Translations under genes and position numbers: made by a program
The notes under the pieces: model-generated
What the model saw: only the letters and a program-made list of their open reading frames with translations
Database searches by the model: none
Told to the model about the DNA's origin: nothing
Assembly (NCBI RefSeq): GCF_018860525.1
Contig: NZ_JAHKPM010000009.1
Location: forward strand, 1-43,992
From: Vibrio hepatarius
GTDB lineage: Bacteria > Pseudomonadota > Gammaproteobacteria > Enterobacterales > Vibrionaceae
Direction of reading: 5' to 3'
DNA: 43,992 bases
Shown: positions 7,889 through 18,326 of the stretch, piece by piece
How positions within the stretch are numbered: the stretch's first letter is position 1
Layout: each line of letters starts with the position of its first letter

Positions 7889-8869
7889 CTACTTAGTAGC
7901 AATACCTGAAGCTGTGTTCATGTACTTAAAGAACTCACTATTTGGATCTAAGACCAAAATATCGCTCTTATCACTGAAAGACTGTTCATAAGCACTTAAC
8001 GAACGCAAGAAGCTATAAAATTCAGGGTCTTTGGTATATGCACCAGAATAAATTTTCGCAGCCTCAGCATCCGCCCCACCTCGAGTTACTCGAGCGGTTT
8101 TGTCAGCCTCTGCTAAAATAGTCGCAACTTCTAGCTCAGCCTGAGCGCGAATGACTTCAGCTTGCTCACGACCTTGAGAGCGAAACTGACGAGCTACCGA
8201 CTCACGTTCAGCACGCATGCGGTTGTAAATTGACTGGTTGATACTATCCGGGAGATTTATTTTCTTCATACGGAAATCCACAATATGGATACCCAAATCT
8301 TCCATCGCATCTTTACGTGTTCCATTAAGAACATTTTTCATAATGATGTCACGCTCACCATCGACTTCAAGCGCTTCTTTAGCCGCTTCAGTTGTTACCT
8401 CTTCGCTATCTGCACTGTCTGGAAGGATATCGGTATTTCGTGGACCAGATACAATCTGTTTGATTTCACGCGCACCAATCTCAGAACGAAGTACATCTGT
8501 CACTTTACGGCCCAGCAGCGTTTGAGCTGTACCAGCATCACCACTACCTGTCGCTAAGTAAAACTGGCCAAAGTCTTCAATACGCCATTTAACATAGGAA
8601 TCGATAAGAACATCTTTTTTCTCAGAAGTCACAAAGCGATCTGAACGGCCATCCATGGTTTGGATTTTCGCATCTAGCGTTTTGACTTTATCAAACAATG
8701 GCATTTTGAAGTGTAAGCCTGGTTCATAAATACGAGCAATTTCATTGTTATCTTTCAGTACACGTCCGAAACGAATAACGATACCACGCTCACCTTCAGG
8801 GATCACAAACAATGACATTAGCATCAGAACTAAAGCAAATACTAATACAGGGATCATTAATTTACGCAT
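7889..8869 (-). CDS. hflC: HflC, FtsH protease modulator
   Basis: 326-residue SPFH/stomatin-family membrane protein. One N-terminal transmembrane helix (about residues 5-22, VLVFALVLMLMSLFVIPEG) is followed by the SPFH domain (EGERGIVIRFGRVLKD onward) and a helical region (AEREAVARQ-type, about 215-270). With HflK it makes the large periplasm-facing cage that encloses FtsH hexamers and restrains turnover of membrane proteins. It starts 2 nt after the hflK stop, so it is translationally coupled. Length is close to the E. coli protein. Confidence 0.95.
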   Translation of the reverse strand: MRKLMIPVLVFALVLMLMSLFVIPEGERGIVIRFGRVLKDNNEIARIYEPGLHFKMPLFDKVKTLDAKIQTMDGRSDRFVTSEKKDVLIDSYVKWRIEDFGQFYLATGSGDAGTAQTLLGRKVTDVLRSEIGAREIKQIVSGPRNTDILPDSADSEEVTTEAAKEALEVDGERDIIMKNVLNGTRKDAMEDLGIHIVDFRMKKINLPDSINQSIYNRMRAERESVARQFRSQGREQAEVIRAQAELEVATILAEADKTARVTRGGADAEAAKIYSGAYTKDPEFYSFLRSLSAYEQSFSDKSDILVLDPNSEFFKYMNTASGIATK

Positions 8870-8871
8870 GA

Positions 8872-10068
8872 TTAATATCTCCCTTGACGTGATGTAGAAC
8901 GCTGTGATGAATCAGTACTCTTATTGTTCAATTGAGGCTCCAATTCAATCTGATCATAGGTCGAAGTCTCTTTGATTGAGCGTTTCTTCGACGTAGATTG
9001 TCCATCTCTTAACTTATCGATAGGTAGATACAGAAGATTACCACTCGATTCAGAATCAATTAGTACCTTAGACGTATTTGCATACACCTTTTCCATTGTA
9101 TCTAGGTAAAGACGATTACGTGTTACATCAGGAGCTGCTTGGTATTCTGGTAAGAGCTTCTCAAACTGAGCAACTTGACCCAAAGCCCCATTAACCACTC
9201 GCTCACTATAACCTTGCGCCTCTTTAAGTAAACGCTCCGCACGGCCTTTTGCCTTAGGGATAATATCGTTTTGGTACGCTTCTGCTTCACGTTTGAATCG
9301 CTGAGCATCTTCGCGCGAAGCTGTCGCATCATCAAATGCATCTTTGACTTCTTCTGGCGGACGAGCATCTTCAAAGTTCACAGCAACAACTTCAATACCC
9401 ATATCATAACCATCCACGATATCTTCTAGCGTAACTTGTGTATTTTGTCTGATTAACAAGCGCCCACGAGTTAAGATACTATCCATCAGAGAGTCACCGA
9501 TTACAGCACGCAAGGCTGAGTCAGTCGCCTGACGCAAACTATCATCAGCATTAGTCACACGGTATAGATATTTGTACGGATCTGCCACTCGATACTGAAT
9601 ATCCATAGCTACAGACACCACGTTTTCATCTTTGGTCAGCATAAGACCAGAGGAACGCAAAGAGCGTATCGCTTGAACATTAACTGCTGTCACTTCGTCA
9701 ATAAAACGTGGCCGCCAGTTCAGGCCGGGATCGACAATCTGACCATCATATTTACCGAGGCGTAATACGACACCACGCTCGGCTTCACCAATGGTGTAAA
9801 AACCAGAAAAGAACCAAATAGCGATAGCGATAACTGCGATTACACCGAAACCCAGTGCACCGCCCCCACCGCCACCGATAGACGACCCATTGCCACCTTT
9901 TTTACCACCAAACTTTCCACCCAATTTCTGACTCAGTTTATTAAAGACTTCGTCTAAGTCTGGCGGTCCTTGATCGCGGCCACCTTTATTACCACGATTA
10001 TTATTACCCCAAGGGTCGTTATCGCGGCCATTGTTGCCGTTGTTATTACCAGGCTCATTCCACGCCAT
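8872..10068 (-). CDS. hflK: HflK, FtsH protease modulator
   Basis: 398-residue partner of HflC. It has a glycine- and asparagine-rich cytoplasmic N-terminus (about residues 1-70), a transmembrane helix (about 72-90, FGVIAVIAIAIWFFSGF) and the SPFH domain from GEAERGVVLRLGKYDG (about 95-290). The polar C-terminal tail ends in a Ser/Thr-rich region. It forms the HflKC complex around FtsH in the inner membrane. It lies 45 nt downstream of hflX and 2 nt upstream of hflC, as in the enteric hfq-hflX-hflK-hflC operon. Confidence 0.95.
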   Translation of the reverse strand: MAWNEPGNNNGNNGRDNDPWGNNNRGNKGGRDQGPPDLDEVFNKLSQKLGGKFGGKKGGNGSSIGGGGGGALGFGVIAVIAIAIWFFSGFYTIGEAERGVVLRLGKYDGQIVDPGLNWRPRFIDEVTAVNVQAIRSLRSSGLMLTKDENVVSVAMDIQYRVADPYKYLYRVTNADDSLRQATDSALRAVIGDSLMDSILTRGRLLIRQNTQVTLEDIVDGYDMGIEVVAVNFEDARPPEEVKDAFDDATASREDAQRFKREAEAYQNDIIPKAKGRAERLLKEAQGYSERVVNGALGQVAQFEKLLPEYQAAPDVTRNRLYLDTMEKVYANTSKVLIDSESSGNLLYLPIDKLRDGQSTSKKRSIKETSTYDQIELEPQLNNKSTDSSQRSTSRQGRY

Positions 10069-10113
10069 TAGAAAGCTCCATCATTTGATATGACGTTATA
10101 CTGTAGCAGTCAT

Positions 10114-11403
10114 TTAAGTAACTATAAAGTCACGAAAAACTGCCCCTTCTCTTTTCTCTAGTCTAGACCAGTCAACCTGTTGCATTCTAACATTAATCAA
10201 CAAGTTACCGTCCTGATCATAGTCTTCTCGTTGAATACATTTCATTTGGAAAAATGTGCTACGCATGCGCCCTTGATAAAGAGGGGGTATACGTAAGTGA
10301 TATTGAACCATCTGACTTGCCAATCGTTCAGTCAACGCGTCAAATAACAGTTTAATACCAACACCTTCCATAGCCGATACCCAAACGGCACGAGGAACCC
10401 CATTTTCGTCACGTTCAATACGCGGACGTTGAGATTCAAGGTTATCAATTTTATTCATCACCAGAAGAGCCGGAACCTCATGAGCATCGATTTCTTCTAG
10501 TACTTCGTGAACAGCATCAATATTCTCATGAAAACGCTCATCACTGGCATCGACAACATGTAACAAAATGTCAGCTTCTTGCGTTTCTTGTAGTGTTGCC
10601 TTGAAAGCCGCAACCAAATCATGAGGTAAATGCCGGATAAAACCAACTGTATCAGCTAAAATCGCTGGCCCCACATCGACAAGGTCAATTTTCCTCAATG
10701 TCGGATCCAAAGTAGCAAACAACTGATCTGCTGCATACACACCAGCATCAGTAATACAGTTAAACATGGTCGACTTACCAGCATTGGTATAGCCTACAAG
10801 AGATATTGTTGGGATTTGTGCTCGGCTTCGAGCTCTGCGGCCTTGCTCTCGTTGTTTTGCGACTTTATCAAGACGACGCAAAATAGCTTTGATACGATCA
10901 CGCAACAACCGTCGGTCAGTTTCTAACTGAGTTTCACCCGGCCCACGTAAACCAATACCACCTTTTTGTCTTTCAAGGTGGGTCCAACCACGTATCAGTC
11001 GAGTTGATATATGACGAAGTTGAGCAAGCTCAACCTGTAATTTACCTTCATGAGTTCGTGCTCGCTGGGCAAATATATCTAAAATAAGACCGGTTCGATC
11101 AAGTACTCGACATTTACACAAGGATTCTAGATTACGCTCTTGGGCAGGAGAAAGGGCATGGTTAAACATGACAATATTCGCGCCCGACATTTGCACAACT
11201 TGCGCAATTTCCTGAGCCTTACCTTCACCAACATAGTATTTAGGGTGTGGTGACTGACGACTCCCAGTTACAACTTGTAGACTAGATACACCAGCAGAAG
11301 AAACCAACATTTCAAATTCGCTGAGATCTTCCCACTCCCCTTCGTGCGTGAAGTTGATATGAACAAGTACGGCTCGCTCCCCGGATTCATAACGGTCAAA
11401 CAA
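10114..11403 (-). CDS. hflX: GTPase HflX, ribosome-splitting factor
   Basis: 429-residue GTPase that binds the 50S E-site region and splits stalled ribosomes, for example after heat or antibiotic stress. An N-terminal HflX domain contains SAGVSSLQVVTGSRQSPHPK and a glycine-rich linker (GGIGLRGPGETQLETDRR, about 160). The G domain follows with GYTNAGKST (about 205-213), DTVGF (about 251-255) and NKID (about 317-320). The start is TTG (MFDRYESGE), supported by GGAG 8 nt upstream and homology from residue 1. It is between hfq and hflK. Confidence 0.95.
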   Translation of the reverse strand: MFDRYESGERAVLVHINFTHEGEWEDLSEFEMLVSSAGVSSLQVVTGSRQSPHPKYYVGEGKAQEIAQVVQMSGANIVMFNHALSPAQERNLESLCKCRVLDRTGLILDIFAQRARTHEGKLQVELAQLRHISTRLIRGWTHLERQKGGIGLRGPGETQLETDRRLLRDRIKAILRRLDKVAKQREQGRRARSRAQIPTISLVGYTNAGKSTMFNCITDAGVYAADQLFATLDPTLRKIDLVDVGPAILADTVGFIRHLPHDLVAAFKATLQETQEADILLHVVDASDERFHENIDAVHEVLEEIDAHEVPALLVMNKIDNLESQRPRIERDENGVPRAVWVSAMEGVGIKLLFDALTERLASQMVQYHLRIPPLYQGRMRSTFFQMKCIQREDYDQDGNLLINVRMQQVDWSRLEKREGAVFRDFIVT

Positions 11404-11447
11404 GCAATCAACTCCTTAAAGTAAAATTATTAATTAGTTTCAGAGTA

Positions 11448-11750
<303 letters not shown>

Positions 11751-11819
11751 TTAGCTAGTGGTGCGCGAAAAACTAGGTGCGCCTTTGCATCTGAGCTAAA
11801 CGAATAAAAAACACCCTGA

Positions 11820-11862
11820 CGTTACTTGTTATGATGGCTTTAAGGTCAAATTTCAAGTAACG
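11820..11862 (-). promoter_or_regulatory. hfq promoter candidate with flanking inverted repeat
   Basis: The minus strand shows TTGAAA (11851-11856), 17 bp, CATAAC (11828-11833), about 115 nt upstream of hfq. The block is bracketed by a perfect 9-bp inverted repeat, CGTTACTTG (11820-11828) and CAAGTAACG (11854-11862), which overlaps both promoter elements. Such symmetry could be an operator. No regulator is known to me for it. Confidence 0.4.
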
Positions 11863-11900
11863 AATCTTTTGCAAGGTGCATTCACGCAAAAGCGATCACA

Positions 11901-12848
11901 TTATACACAGCTAAAACCATCAGACACTATGGTATTTGATACGGTTTCCAAAGCTTGTTCTATGTTTTCGCTATCTAACCAAGTTAGTTCATCCCAGCTG
12001 CGTAACCAGGTGATCTGTCGCTTGGCCAACTGGCGGGTAGCACAAACGCCCTTAAAAATAGCTTCGTCTAGTGTACCACTTCCATCCAAATAGTCCCACA
12101 TCTGACGATAACCCACACAACGAATAGAAGGAAGATCAGGATGAAGATCTTTTCGAGCATACAAAGCCCTGACTTCATCCTCAAATCCTGCTTTCATCAT
12201 CTGGTCAAATCGCAACTCAATGCGACGGTGGAGCTCAGACCTTTCCTTGGGAGCTATTGCAAACTGCCTAACTTTATACGGAAGACTATCACCCTTCGTC
12301 TCAGTTAGTTCCGTTAATGTTTTACCCGAAATTCTATACACTTCCAATGCCCGCGACAATCTTTGAGGATCATTAGGGTGTATGCGCTCAGCAGAGATAG
12401 GGTCTACTTGTTTGAGTTGATCGTGCAGTATATTCCATCCTTGCGTCAATGCCTCTCGCTCAATTTGCTGACGGATTTCAGGATTTGCAGCCGGTAGCGG
12501 TGACAAACCTTCCAATAACGCTTTGTAATAGAGCATTGTGCCTCCAACCAACAGAGGTATTTTGCCTTGCTGCGAAATCTCATGCATTTCCATAAGCGCA
12601 TCGCGACGAAAATCTGCAGCTGAATAAGATTTTCCAGGATCTAAAATATCAATTAAGCGATGTGGCGCTTGCACCTGTTCACCGCTATCAGGTTTAGCCG
12701 TTCCTATATCCATACCTTTATAGATGAGAGCGGAATCGACAGAAATAATTTCAACTGGGAATTTCTTTCGTAGCCGAATAGCTAACTCTGTTTTGCCTGA
12801 TGCAGTTGGCCCCATTAAAAAAATAGCCAAGGGTAAGTCTTGTTTCAT
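11901..12848 (-). CDS. miaA: tRNA dimethylallyltransferase MiaA
   Basis: 315-residue enzyme that transfers a dimethylallyl group from DMAPP to N6 of A37 in tRNAs reading UNN codons, the first step to ms2i6A. The P-loop [11 protein letters not shown] is at about residues 13-23, [16 protein letters not shown] at about 38-53 and [10 protein letters not shown] at about 63-72, all diagnostic. Length matches the E. coli enzyme. Its ATG overlaps the mutL TGA (ATGA), so it is coupled to mutL. It lies upstream of hfq, as in enterics. Confidence 0.96.
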   Translation of the reverse strand: MKQDLPLAIFLMGPTASGKTELAIRLRKKFPVEIISVDSALIYKGMDIGTAKPDSGEQVQAPHRLIDILDPGKSYSAADFRRDALMEMHEISQQGKIPLLVGGTMLYYKALLEGLSPLPAANPEIRQQIEREALTQGWNILHDQLKQVDPISAERIHPNDPQRLSRALEVYRISGKTLTELTETKGDSLPYKVRQFAIAPKERSELHRRIELRFDQMMKAGFEDEVRALYARKDLHPDLPSIRCVGYRQMWDYLDGSGTLDEAIFKGVCATRQLAKRQITWLRSWDELTWLDSENIEQALETVSNTIVSDGFSCV

Positions 12849-14839
12849 AATTTCATCGCTGCTGTGATTGAAGAGAAATCAACAGGACACACAAAAGTAC
12901 GATCGTCGAGAGGCAAACTACCTTGCCAAAGCTGCTCAATATCCGCAACGATGTGAATAGCTTCCGACAAAGTGTAGGCACTTTTTACCTGAGTGATTTG
13001 AGTGGTTAACCAGTCAGAAAGTTCCTGTAGATGCAAATTTTGCTCTCTCTCTGACATCGCAGCGGCGTAAGATAACAGATCCGGTAACAGTTGTTGTAAG
13101 TTTTGCTGTCGAAGAGGTTGGGGCACCCCCATCACCATCAAGGAAGAAGAATTACGTTGCCTTATCTCAATACCGAGACGGGCCAGCATGGGCATAATTT
13201 GCTCAGCAACCAAGATTTGAGATGAACTCAAGGTTAGTGACAAAGGAACAAGTAAGGGCTGACTTTTCAAACTGCCTTCATGGACATTAAGTTGGCCTTT
13301 AATACGTATACGCTCCGCTTGAACAAGTGAGACTATTCTCACCCCCTTGTTATCGCCCATTAACACATACTGACCATCCGTCATACAAATAGCCTTTCCT
13401 AATGCCTCAATAGTTTCATCAAACACATTAGCAGGTATCGTTTCTGCCTGATGTCCAGTTTCACTGAGCGCGTCAAATCGACATACATTATCTGTTATCG
13501 GGTTTTTAAGTAGCTGAGTATAGGCCTCAACATTTTTTTTACTTGGGGGAGACTCTCCAAATTGCTTCTTAGCAGAGGATTTCCCTCTTGCTCCCTCACC
13601 ATTATTAAGCCAATCATTTACGTTACTAGCTTCACGAATCTGGCCAGAACTTCCTGCAAAGGCGTTCTCCTTTTCAGCGTTAGTTTGATGTGTATAGCTA
13701 GGTATTGGTTCAATTGTAATGCAAGGTGAGTCGCAAACCACTGAAGAGTCATCTATTTTATTACTGACATTCACGCTATCTATATGTGATGGTTTGTTCT
13801 CATAAAAGGCAGCAACATTAATATGTGGCTTTTCAATGTGAGTAGTTTGGGCTAAAGCATCACTGAGCGCTTGGTAAATAAAATCATGAACTAAGCGAGC
13901 TTGATGAAAGCGAACCTCATGTTTAGCTGGATGGACATTGACATCGACTTGCTTAGGCTCTAACTCAATAAACAACACATAAGTTGCAAATTGCTCTGGA
14001 CGTAACGTATTTTGATAACTTTGCCGTATTGCATGATTAATAAGTTTGTCACGCATCATACGGCCATTTACGTAACAATATTGAAGATCACTTTGCTGTC
14101 GTGCACCATCTGGAGTTGTGATCCATCCATGCAATTTAAGTCCGTTATGCTCCAGTTCAATATTAAGCATGTTACGTACAAAAGCACTACCGCAAGCAGC
14201 GGCAATGCGTTTCTCTTCTTGCACCTTTGTCTGGGAAGCTCGATATTGCTTAACAATCTTACCATTATGCCTAAGGTTGATTGTTACTTCAAAGCGACTC
14301 AAAGCAATACGCTTTAGTAGCTCGTCAATGTGAGTAAACTCAGTTTTTTCAGTACGAAGGAACTTGCGCCGAGCTGGGGTATTAAAAAATACATCTAAAA
14401 CTTCAACTGTAGTCCCAATAGGATGTGCCGTTGGCTGCAATTTCACCTGCATGTCTCGCCCCTCGCTATAAGCTGACCAAGCCTGCTCTTGAGTGACCGT
14501 TCGAGACGTAAGGGTTAAACGTGATACAGAGCTAATACTCGCTAAAGCTTCACCTCGAAAACCTAAGCTCATAATCGCTTCAAGATCATCGAGAGAGTCA
14601 ATTTTGGATGTCGCATGGCGACTCAAAGCCAAGCTCAACTCTTCTTTAGCAATACCTTTACCATTATCCCTAACACGAATAAGCTTTGAACCTCCCTTTT
14701 CGATATCTACATCGATACGAGTAGCACCAGAGTCTAGGCTATTTTCCACTAGCTCTTTAACAACGGATGCAGGTCTTTCAACAACTTCTCCTGCAGCAAT
14801 CTGGTTAGCCAGTCGAGCTGGCAAAATCTTAATAGTCAT
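12845..14839 (-). CDS. mutL: DNA mismatch repair protein MutL
   Basis: 664 residues from the ATG at 14839 ([26 protein letters not shown]). The frame extends 12 codons further upstream into amiB, without family support. The GHKL ATPase motifs are intact: [11 protein letters not shown] (about 33-43), DNGKGI (about 62-67), SRHATSK and GFRGEAL (about 97-103). A variable linker (about 340-470) leads to the C-terminal dimerisation domain. No DQHAxxE endonuclease motif is visible, consistent with MutH-type methyl-directed repair. It starts 1 nt after the amiB stop. Confidence 0.96.
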   Translation of the reverse strand: MTIKILPARLANQIAAGEVVERPASVVKELVENSLDSGATRIDVDIEKGGSKLIRVRDNGKGIAKEELSLALSRHATSKIDSLDDLEAIMSLGFRGEALASISSVSRLTLTSRTVTQEQAWSAYSEGRDMQVKLQPTAHPIGTTVEVLDVFFNTPARRKFLRTEKTEFTHIDELLKRIALSRFEVTINLRHNGKIVKQYRASQTKVQEEKRIAAACGSAFVRNMLNIELEHNGLKLHGWITTPDGARQQSDLQYCYVNGRMMRDKLINHAIRQSYQNTLRPEQFATYVLFIELEPKQVDVNVHPAKHEVRFHQARLVHDFIYQALSDALAQTTHIEKPHINVAAFYENKPSHIDSVNVSNKIDDSSVVCDSPCITIEPIPSYTHQTNAEKENAFAGSSGQIREASNVNDWLNNGEGARGKSSAKKQFGESPPSKKNVEAYTQLLKNPITDNVCRFDALSETGHQAETIPANVFDETIEALGKAICMTDGQYVLMGDNKGVRIVSLVQAERIRIKGQLNVHEGSLKSQPLLVPLSLTLSSSQILVAEQIMPMLARLGIEIRQRNSSSLMVMGVPQPLRQQNLQQLLPDLLSYAAAMSEREQNLHLQELSDWLTTQITQVKSAYTLSEAIHIVADIEQLWQGSLPLDDRTFVCPVDFSSITAAMKL

Positions 14840-14840
14840 A

Positions 14841-16556
14841 CTAGGGTCTATTGGGAATAATGAGTACCTGCCCAACGGCGAGTGTATCAGAGCGTAAATT
14901 GTTCGCTTGACGGATCACGCTAACACCAACACCATATTGCCGGGCTATTTTACCGAGAAATTCTCCACGTTTAACTTTGTGCTTTTTCAGAGGTTGGTCC
15001 TTCATACTCACAGTAATACGCAATTTCTGGCCCAACTTGAGTGTATCAGTGCGTAATTTGTTTTCTCGTTTAATGTCAGTAACAGAGACCTTATACCTTG
15101 TCGCTATTTTACCTAGGTATTCACCTTTTGCGACTTTGTGAGTAATTGTTTTCGTTTCAACAGGATTACTAAGTCGAGGTACTGGCACAGAACCTTTGGC
15201 TCCCGGTATTGTCAATCGCTGTCCTACCGCCAAACTTGTACTTGTTAGCTTATTAGACTGCATAAGAACCCGAGTAGTCGTCCCATATTTTTTGGCAATA
15301 ACAGAAAGCGATTCACCGCGTTGAACTTTGTGTTTAATCGATTTACCTCGATTGGCAAATAAAGTACCTTCAGGGGGGCTCGCTTCAAAATACTGAACAA
15401 TCGCTTTAGCCAATGCTCGTGCCAGTTTGTCTTGGTGACTACGTTGAAATAGTAACTTTTCTTCTGTCGGGTTAGAAATAAACCCCGTTTCTACTAATAC
15501 CGAAGGAATATCCGGAGACTTCAATACAGCCAAACTCGCATTAACAGGATTCCTTTTATGTAATTTAATACCCGCACTTCCCATCTCTTTGAGAAGATGA
15601 GTGGCAACCTTATAGCCCTCTTTTTGAGAGTGACTAAATTGCAAATCCAGCAATGTTTGACTGATGTTTTTATCGCTATTATTCTTCGCAAGTACTTCAC
15701 CTGCCCCACCAAGTAGTTGAGACTGTTCTTCGTGATTCTCAACCCAGCGGGCAATTTCTGAATTAGCTCGACGGGTATTAAGTACAAATACTGAGCCACC
15801 GCGTGGCTGAGGAGAACTAAAGGCATCAGCATGTACCGACACCAACAAATGCGCTTTGTTCGTTCGGGCAATTTCAGAACGCTTATTAAGGTTAACAAAA
15901 TAATCACCACGGCGAGTTAATACTGCTTTCATACCCGGAACAGCATTTATCTGATCTGCAATTTTCTTCGAGATTGCGAGAGTTGCATGTTTTTCATATT
16001 TGCGTGAAGGACCTATAGAGCCGGGATCTTCTCCTCCATGCCCTGCATCAATTGCAACAACAATATCAGCCGTCCCGTGTAACTGTGATACATCACGACT
16101 CACCTGGGGCGTAATAGATTTCGACGTCACTTTTGCAGAAGATGATATCGTTCCATGAGGCATATCAATAACTAAACGATGACCATATTGGCCTCCAGGA
16201 GTTGGCGCAAGCTTAAACAACTGAGGGGTAATACGTTTTTTTAATTCAAGAACCAAACGGTAAGTCCCCCTTTCTGGAGGGGAGCTCTGTCGAACCTTCT
16301 TTAAAATAGGGCTATCAGTAACATTAATCGGCAACTTAGTACTTAAACTTGTCTGTTTAAGATCCACAACCAGCCTTTGAGGGCTGCTGAGTGAGAAATA
16401 GCTGAATTCTGCCTCTGAGGAAAGATCGATTACAACTCGCGTTTCATCAGGAGATGGCCAAACACGTACTCCTTCTAACGCATTTGCCCATGCGAATATA
16501 GGCAACATGAAAAGCCCAAAAGCGCAGACAAACTTAGAGAATTTATTGATTGTCAT
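14841..16556 (-). CDS. amiB: N-acetylmuramoyl-L-alanine amidase AmiB with three LysM repeats
   Basis: 571-residue periplasmic amidase that cleaves septal peptidoglycan stem peptides during daughter-cell separation. A Sec signal peptide (about 1-25, ending AWA-NALEG) is followed by an AMIN domain (about 26-125). The zinc-dependent Amidase_3 domain (about 165-390) shows [13 protein letters not shown], a conserved Glu in RKYEKHA, SVHADAF and VETGFISNP. Three LysM peptidoglycan-binding repeats lie at about 407-450, 468-510 and 523-567. Such amidases are autoinhibited and need an EnvC- or NlpD-type activator; envC lies 9 kb away here. The start overlaps the tsaE stop (ATGA). Confidence 0.96.
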   Translation of the reverse strand: MTINKFSKFVCAFGLFMLPIFAWANALEGVRVWPSPDETRVVIDLSSEAEFSYFSLSSPQRLVVDLKQTSLSTKLPINVTDSPILKKVRQSSPPERGTYRLVLELKKRITPQLFKLAPTPGGQYGHRLVIDMPHGTISSSAKVTSKSITPQVSRDVSQLHGTADIVVAIDAGHGGEDPGSIGPSRKYEKHATLAISKKIADQINAVPGMKAVLTRRGDYFVNLNKRSEIARTNKAHLLVSVHADAFSSPQPRGGSVFVLNTRRANSEIARWVENHEEQSQLLGGAGEVLAKNNSDKNISQTLLDLQFSHSQKEGYKVATHLLKEMGSAGIKLHKRNPVNASLAVLKSPDIPSVLVETGFISNPTEEKLLFQRSHQDKLARALAKAIVQYFEASPPEGTLFANRGKSIKHKVQRGESLSVIAKKYGTTTRVLMQSNKLTSTSLAVGQRLTIPGAKGSVPVPRLSNPVETKTITHKVAKGEYLGKIATRYKVSVTDIKRENKLRTDTLKLGQKLRITVSMKDQPLKKHKVKRGEFLGKIARQYGVGVSVIRQANNLRSDTLAVGQVLIIPNRP

Positions 16557-17014
16557 AACTCCAACTGTTCAACTAATTGATAACCATAATTACTGTTGGC
16601 AACGATATCTACTTTGCGTTGCTCACCATCATAAGTTAACACAATATCTAAATCTGCATGAGGTAGTAGCCCTTGCCCTTTCTCTGGCCATTCCACCAAA
16701 CAAATCGCATCAGAGGTAAAATAGTCCCGAATCCCCATAAATTCTAACTCCTCAGGATCCGATAAACGATATAGATCAAAATGGTAAACCTGCCACAATC
16801 CTAATTCATATGGCTCAACCAGGGTGTAAGTTGGGCTTTTTACATTACCAGAATGCCCAAGTGCCCTAACAAAACCTCGACTAAACGTCGTTTTACCAGC
16901 TCCCAAGTCCCCATGTAAATAGATTGTTGTTTGCTGAGTACATAAATTTGCCAATAGTGCCCCAAGCTGAATGGTGGCAAGTTCGTCTTTAAGGGCAAAC
17001 TGTTTTGTGGTCAT
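16553..17014 (-). CDS. tsaE: tRNA threonylcarbamoyladenosine biosynthesis ATPase TsaE
   Basis: 153 residues from the ATG at 17014 ([12 protein letters not shown]). A TTG three codons upstream is the only other option. The P-loop [15 protein letters not shown] (about residues 34-48), [10 protein letters not shown] (about 59-68) and [12 protein letters not shown] (about 107-118) identify TsaE. It is the ATPase that works with TsaB and TsaD to make t6A37 on ANN-decoding tRNAs and is essential in many bacteria. It is the first gene of the tsaE-amiB-mutL-miaA series. In E. coli, nnr precedes it. Here it is directly divergent from queG. Confidence 0.95.
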   Translation of the reverse strand: MTTKQFALKDELATIQLGALLANLCTQQTTIYLHGDLGAGKTTFSRGFVRALGHSGNVKSPTYTLVEPYELGLWQVYHFDLYRLSDPEELEFMGIRDYFTSDAICLVEWPEKGQGLLPHADLDIVLTYDGEQRKVDIVANSNYGYQLVEQLEL

Positions 17015-17213
17015 GAAGATCAATCTCTACTAGGTGGCTATATGAAAATAAAAGAACTAAGAATAGTAAACTGGGTTGGATTTATCAGACAAGGCCTGTT
17101 GTGTAAGTAAAAGCCAAATTCTTGTTATTCTGGCATGAATTCTTTATTTTGGCTGCTAGATTCAATAAAAAAGATCCGTTAAAATCCGCTCCCCACTCTA
17201 CTGAGTCATAAGC

Positions 17214-18326
17214 ATGAACTATCAAGAGCTAGCAAACAAGATCAAAGTCTGGGCAAATGAGCTCGGCTTTCAGCAGGCTGGTATTTGTGATATAGACTTA
17301 CGAGAGCACGAGACAGCTTTAAAAAACTGGCTGAACGCTGGTTATCATGGTGATATGGATTGGATGGCACGCCATGGAATGATGCGGGCAAGACCCGAAG
17401 AACTTTTTCCAGGTACTTTAAGAGTAATCAGTGTTCGCATGGACTACCTTCCTCCAGAAGCTCAGTTTGCAACCAACCTTGCAGAGCCAAATCATGCCTA
17501 CATCAGTCGTTACGCACTTGGTCGAGACTATCATAAATTAATCCGTAAGCAGCTAAAAAAACTCGGGCAAAAAATCGAACAAGAGGTAGGACAATATGGT
17601 TACCGGCCCTTTGTTGACTCTGCTCCCATATTAGAGCGTCCGCTTGCACAAAAAGCAGGTTTAGGTTGGACTGGTAAGCACTCGCTTATTCTCGATAAAG
17701 ATTGTGGCTCTTGGTTCTTCTTAGGCGAGTTACTCGTTGACTTACCACTGCCTATTGATCCACCTCATCAGGGAGACTGTGGAAAGTGCTCATCTTGTCG
17801 AACCTCTTGCCCGACTCAGGCTATTATTTCAGACGGGGTGGTAGATGCACGGCGCTGTATTTCTTATTTGACCATAGAGTTTAATGGCATTATCCCTGAA
17901 GAATTTCGTAAGGCAATCGGCAATCGTATATATGGCTGCGATGACTGCCAACTCGTCTGCCCTTGGAATCGTTTCGCTGAATTGACTCAAGAGGAAGACT
18001 TTCATCGCAAAAAAGCTTTATCATCACCCGATCTCATTACGCTTTTTTCTTGGGATGAAAATACCTTTCTCAAAAATATGGAAGGCTCTGCAATTCGTCG
18101 GATAGGTCATACTCAATGGTTAAGAAATTTATCGATTGCAATGGGCAATGCACCATATTCGGCTAATATTATTGATGCACTCGAGCAACGATATGGCATA
18201 AATGATGTACTTGATGAGCATATTGATTGGGCAATTGAGCAACAAATCACACAAATCCCTGCATCTTCAACTAAGCTAGATAGGCTAATAAGAATAGTGA
18301 AAAAAGGACTTCCCAGAGACGCGTAA
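17214..18326 (+). CDS. queG: Epoxyqueuosine reductase QueG
   Basis: 370-residue cobalamin-dependent iron-sulfur enzyme that reduces epoxyqueuosine to queuosine at position 34 of tRNA-Asp, -Asn, -His and -Tyr. Two ferredoxin-like [4Fe-4S] motifs are visible: CGKCSSCRTSCP (about residues 190-201), and CDDCQLVCPW (about 243-252) with an upstream Cys in DARRCISYLTIE. The N-terminal catalytic region has PFVDSAPILERPLAQKAGLGW, with the conserved Asp. Length is near E. coli QueG (379). It is divergent from tsaE and has no co-directional neighbour downstream, only the DnaA-box region. Confidence 0.95.
   Translation: MNYQELANKIKVWANELGFQQAGICDIDLREHETALKNWLNAGYHGDMDWMARHGMMRARPEELFPGTLRVISVRMDYLPPEAQFATNLAEPNHAYISRYALGRDYHKLIRKQLKKLGQKIEQEVGQYGYRPFVDSAPILERPLAQKAGLGWTGKHSLILDKDCGSWFFLGELLVDLPLPIDPPHQGDCGKCSSCRTSCPTQAIISDGVVDARRCISYLTIEFNGIIPEEFRKAIGNRIYGCDDCQLVCPWNRFAELTQEEDFHRKKALSSPDLITLFSWDENTFLKNMEGSAIRRIGHTQWLRNLSIAMGNAPYSANIIDALEQRYGINDVLDEHIDWAIEQQITQIPASSTKLDRLIRIVKKGLPRDA

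Noticed and set aside
14493..14897. 134-codon open frame antisense to mutL
   Set aside because: Covers the conserved ATPase domain of mutL and has no recognisable product or ribosome-binding site.
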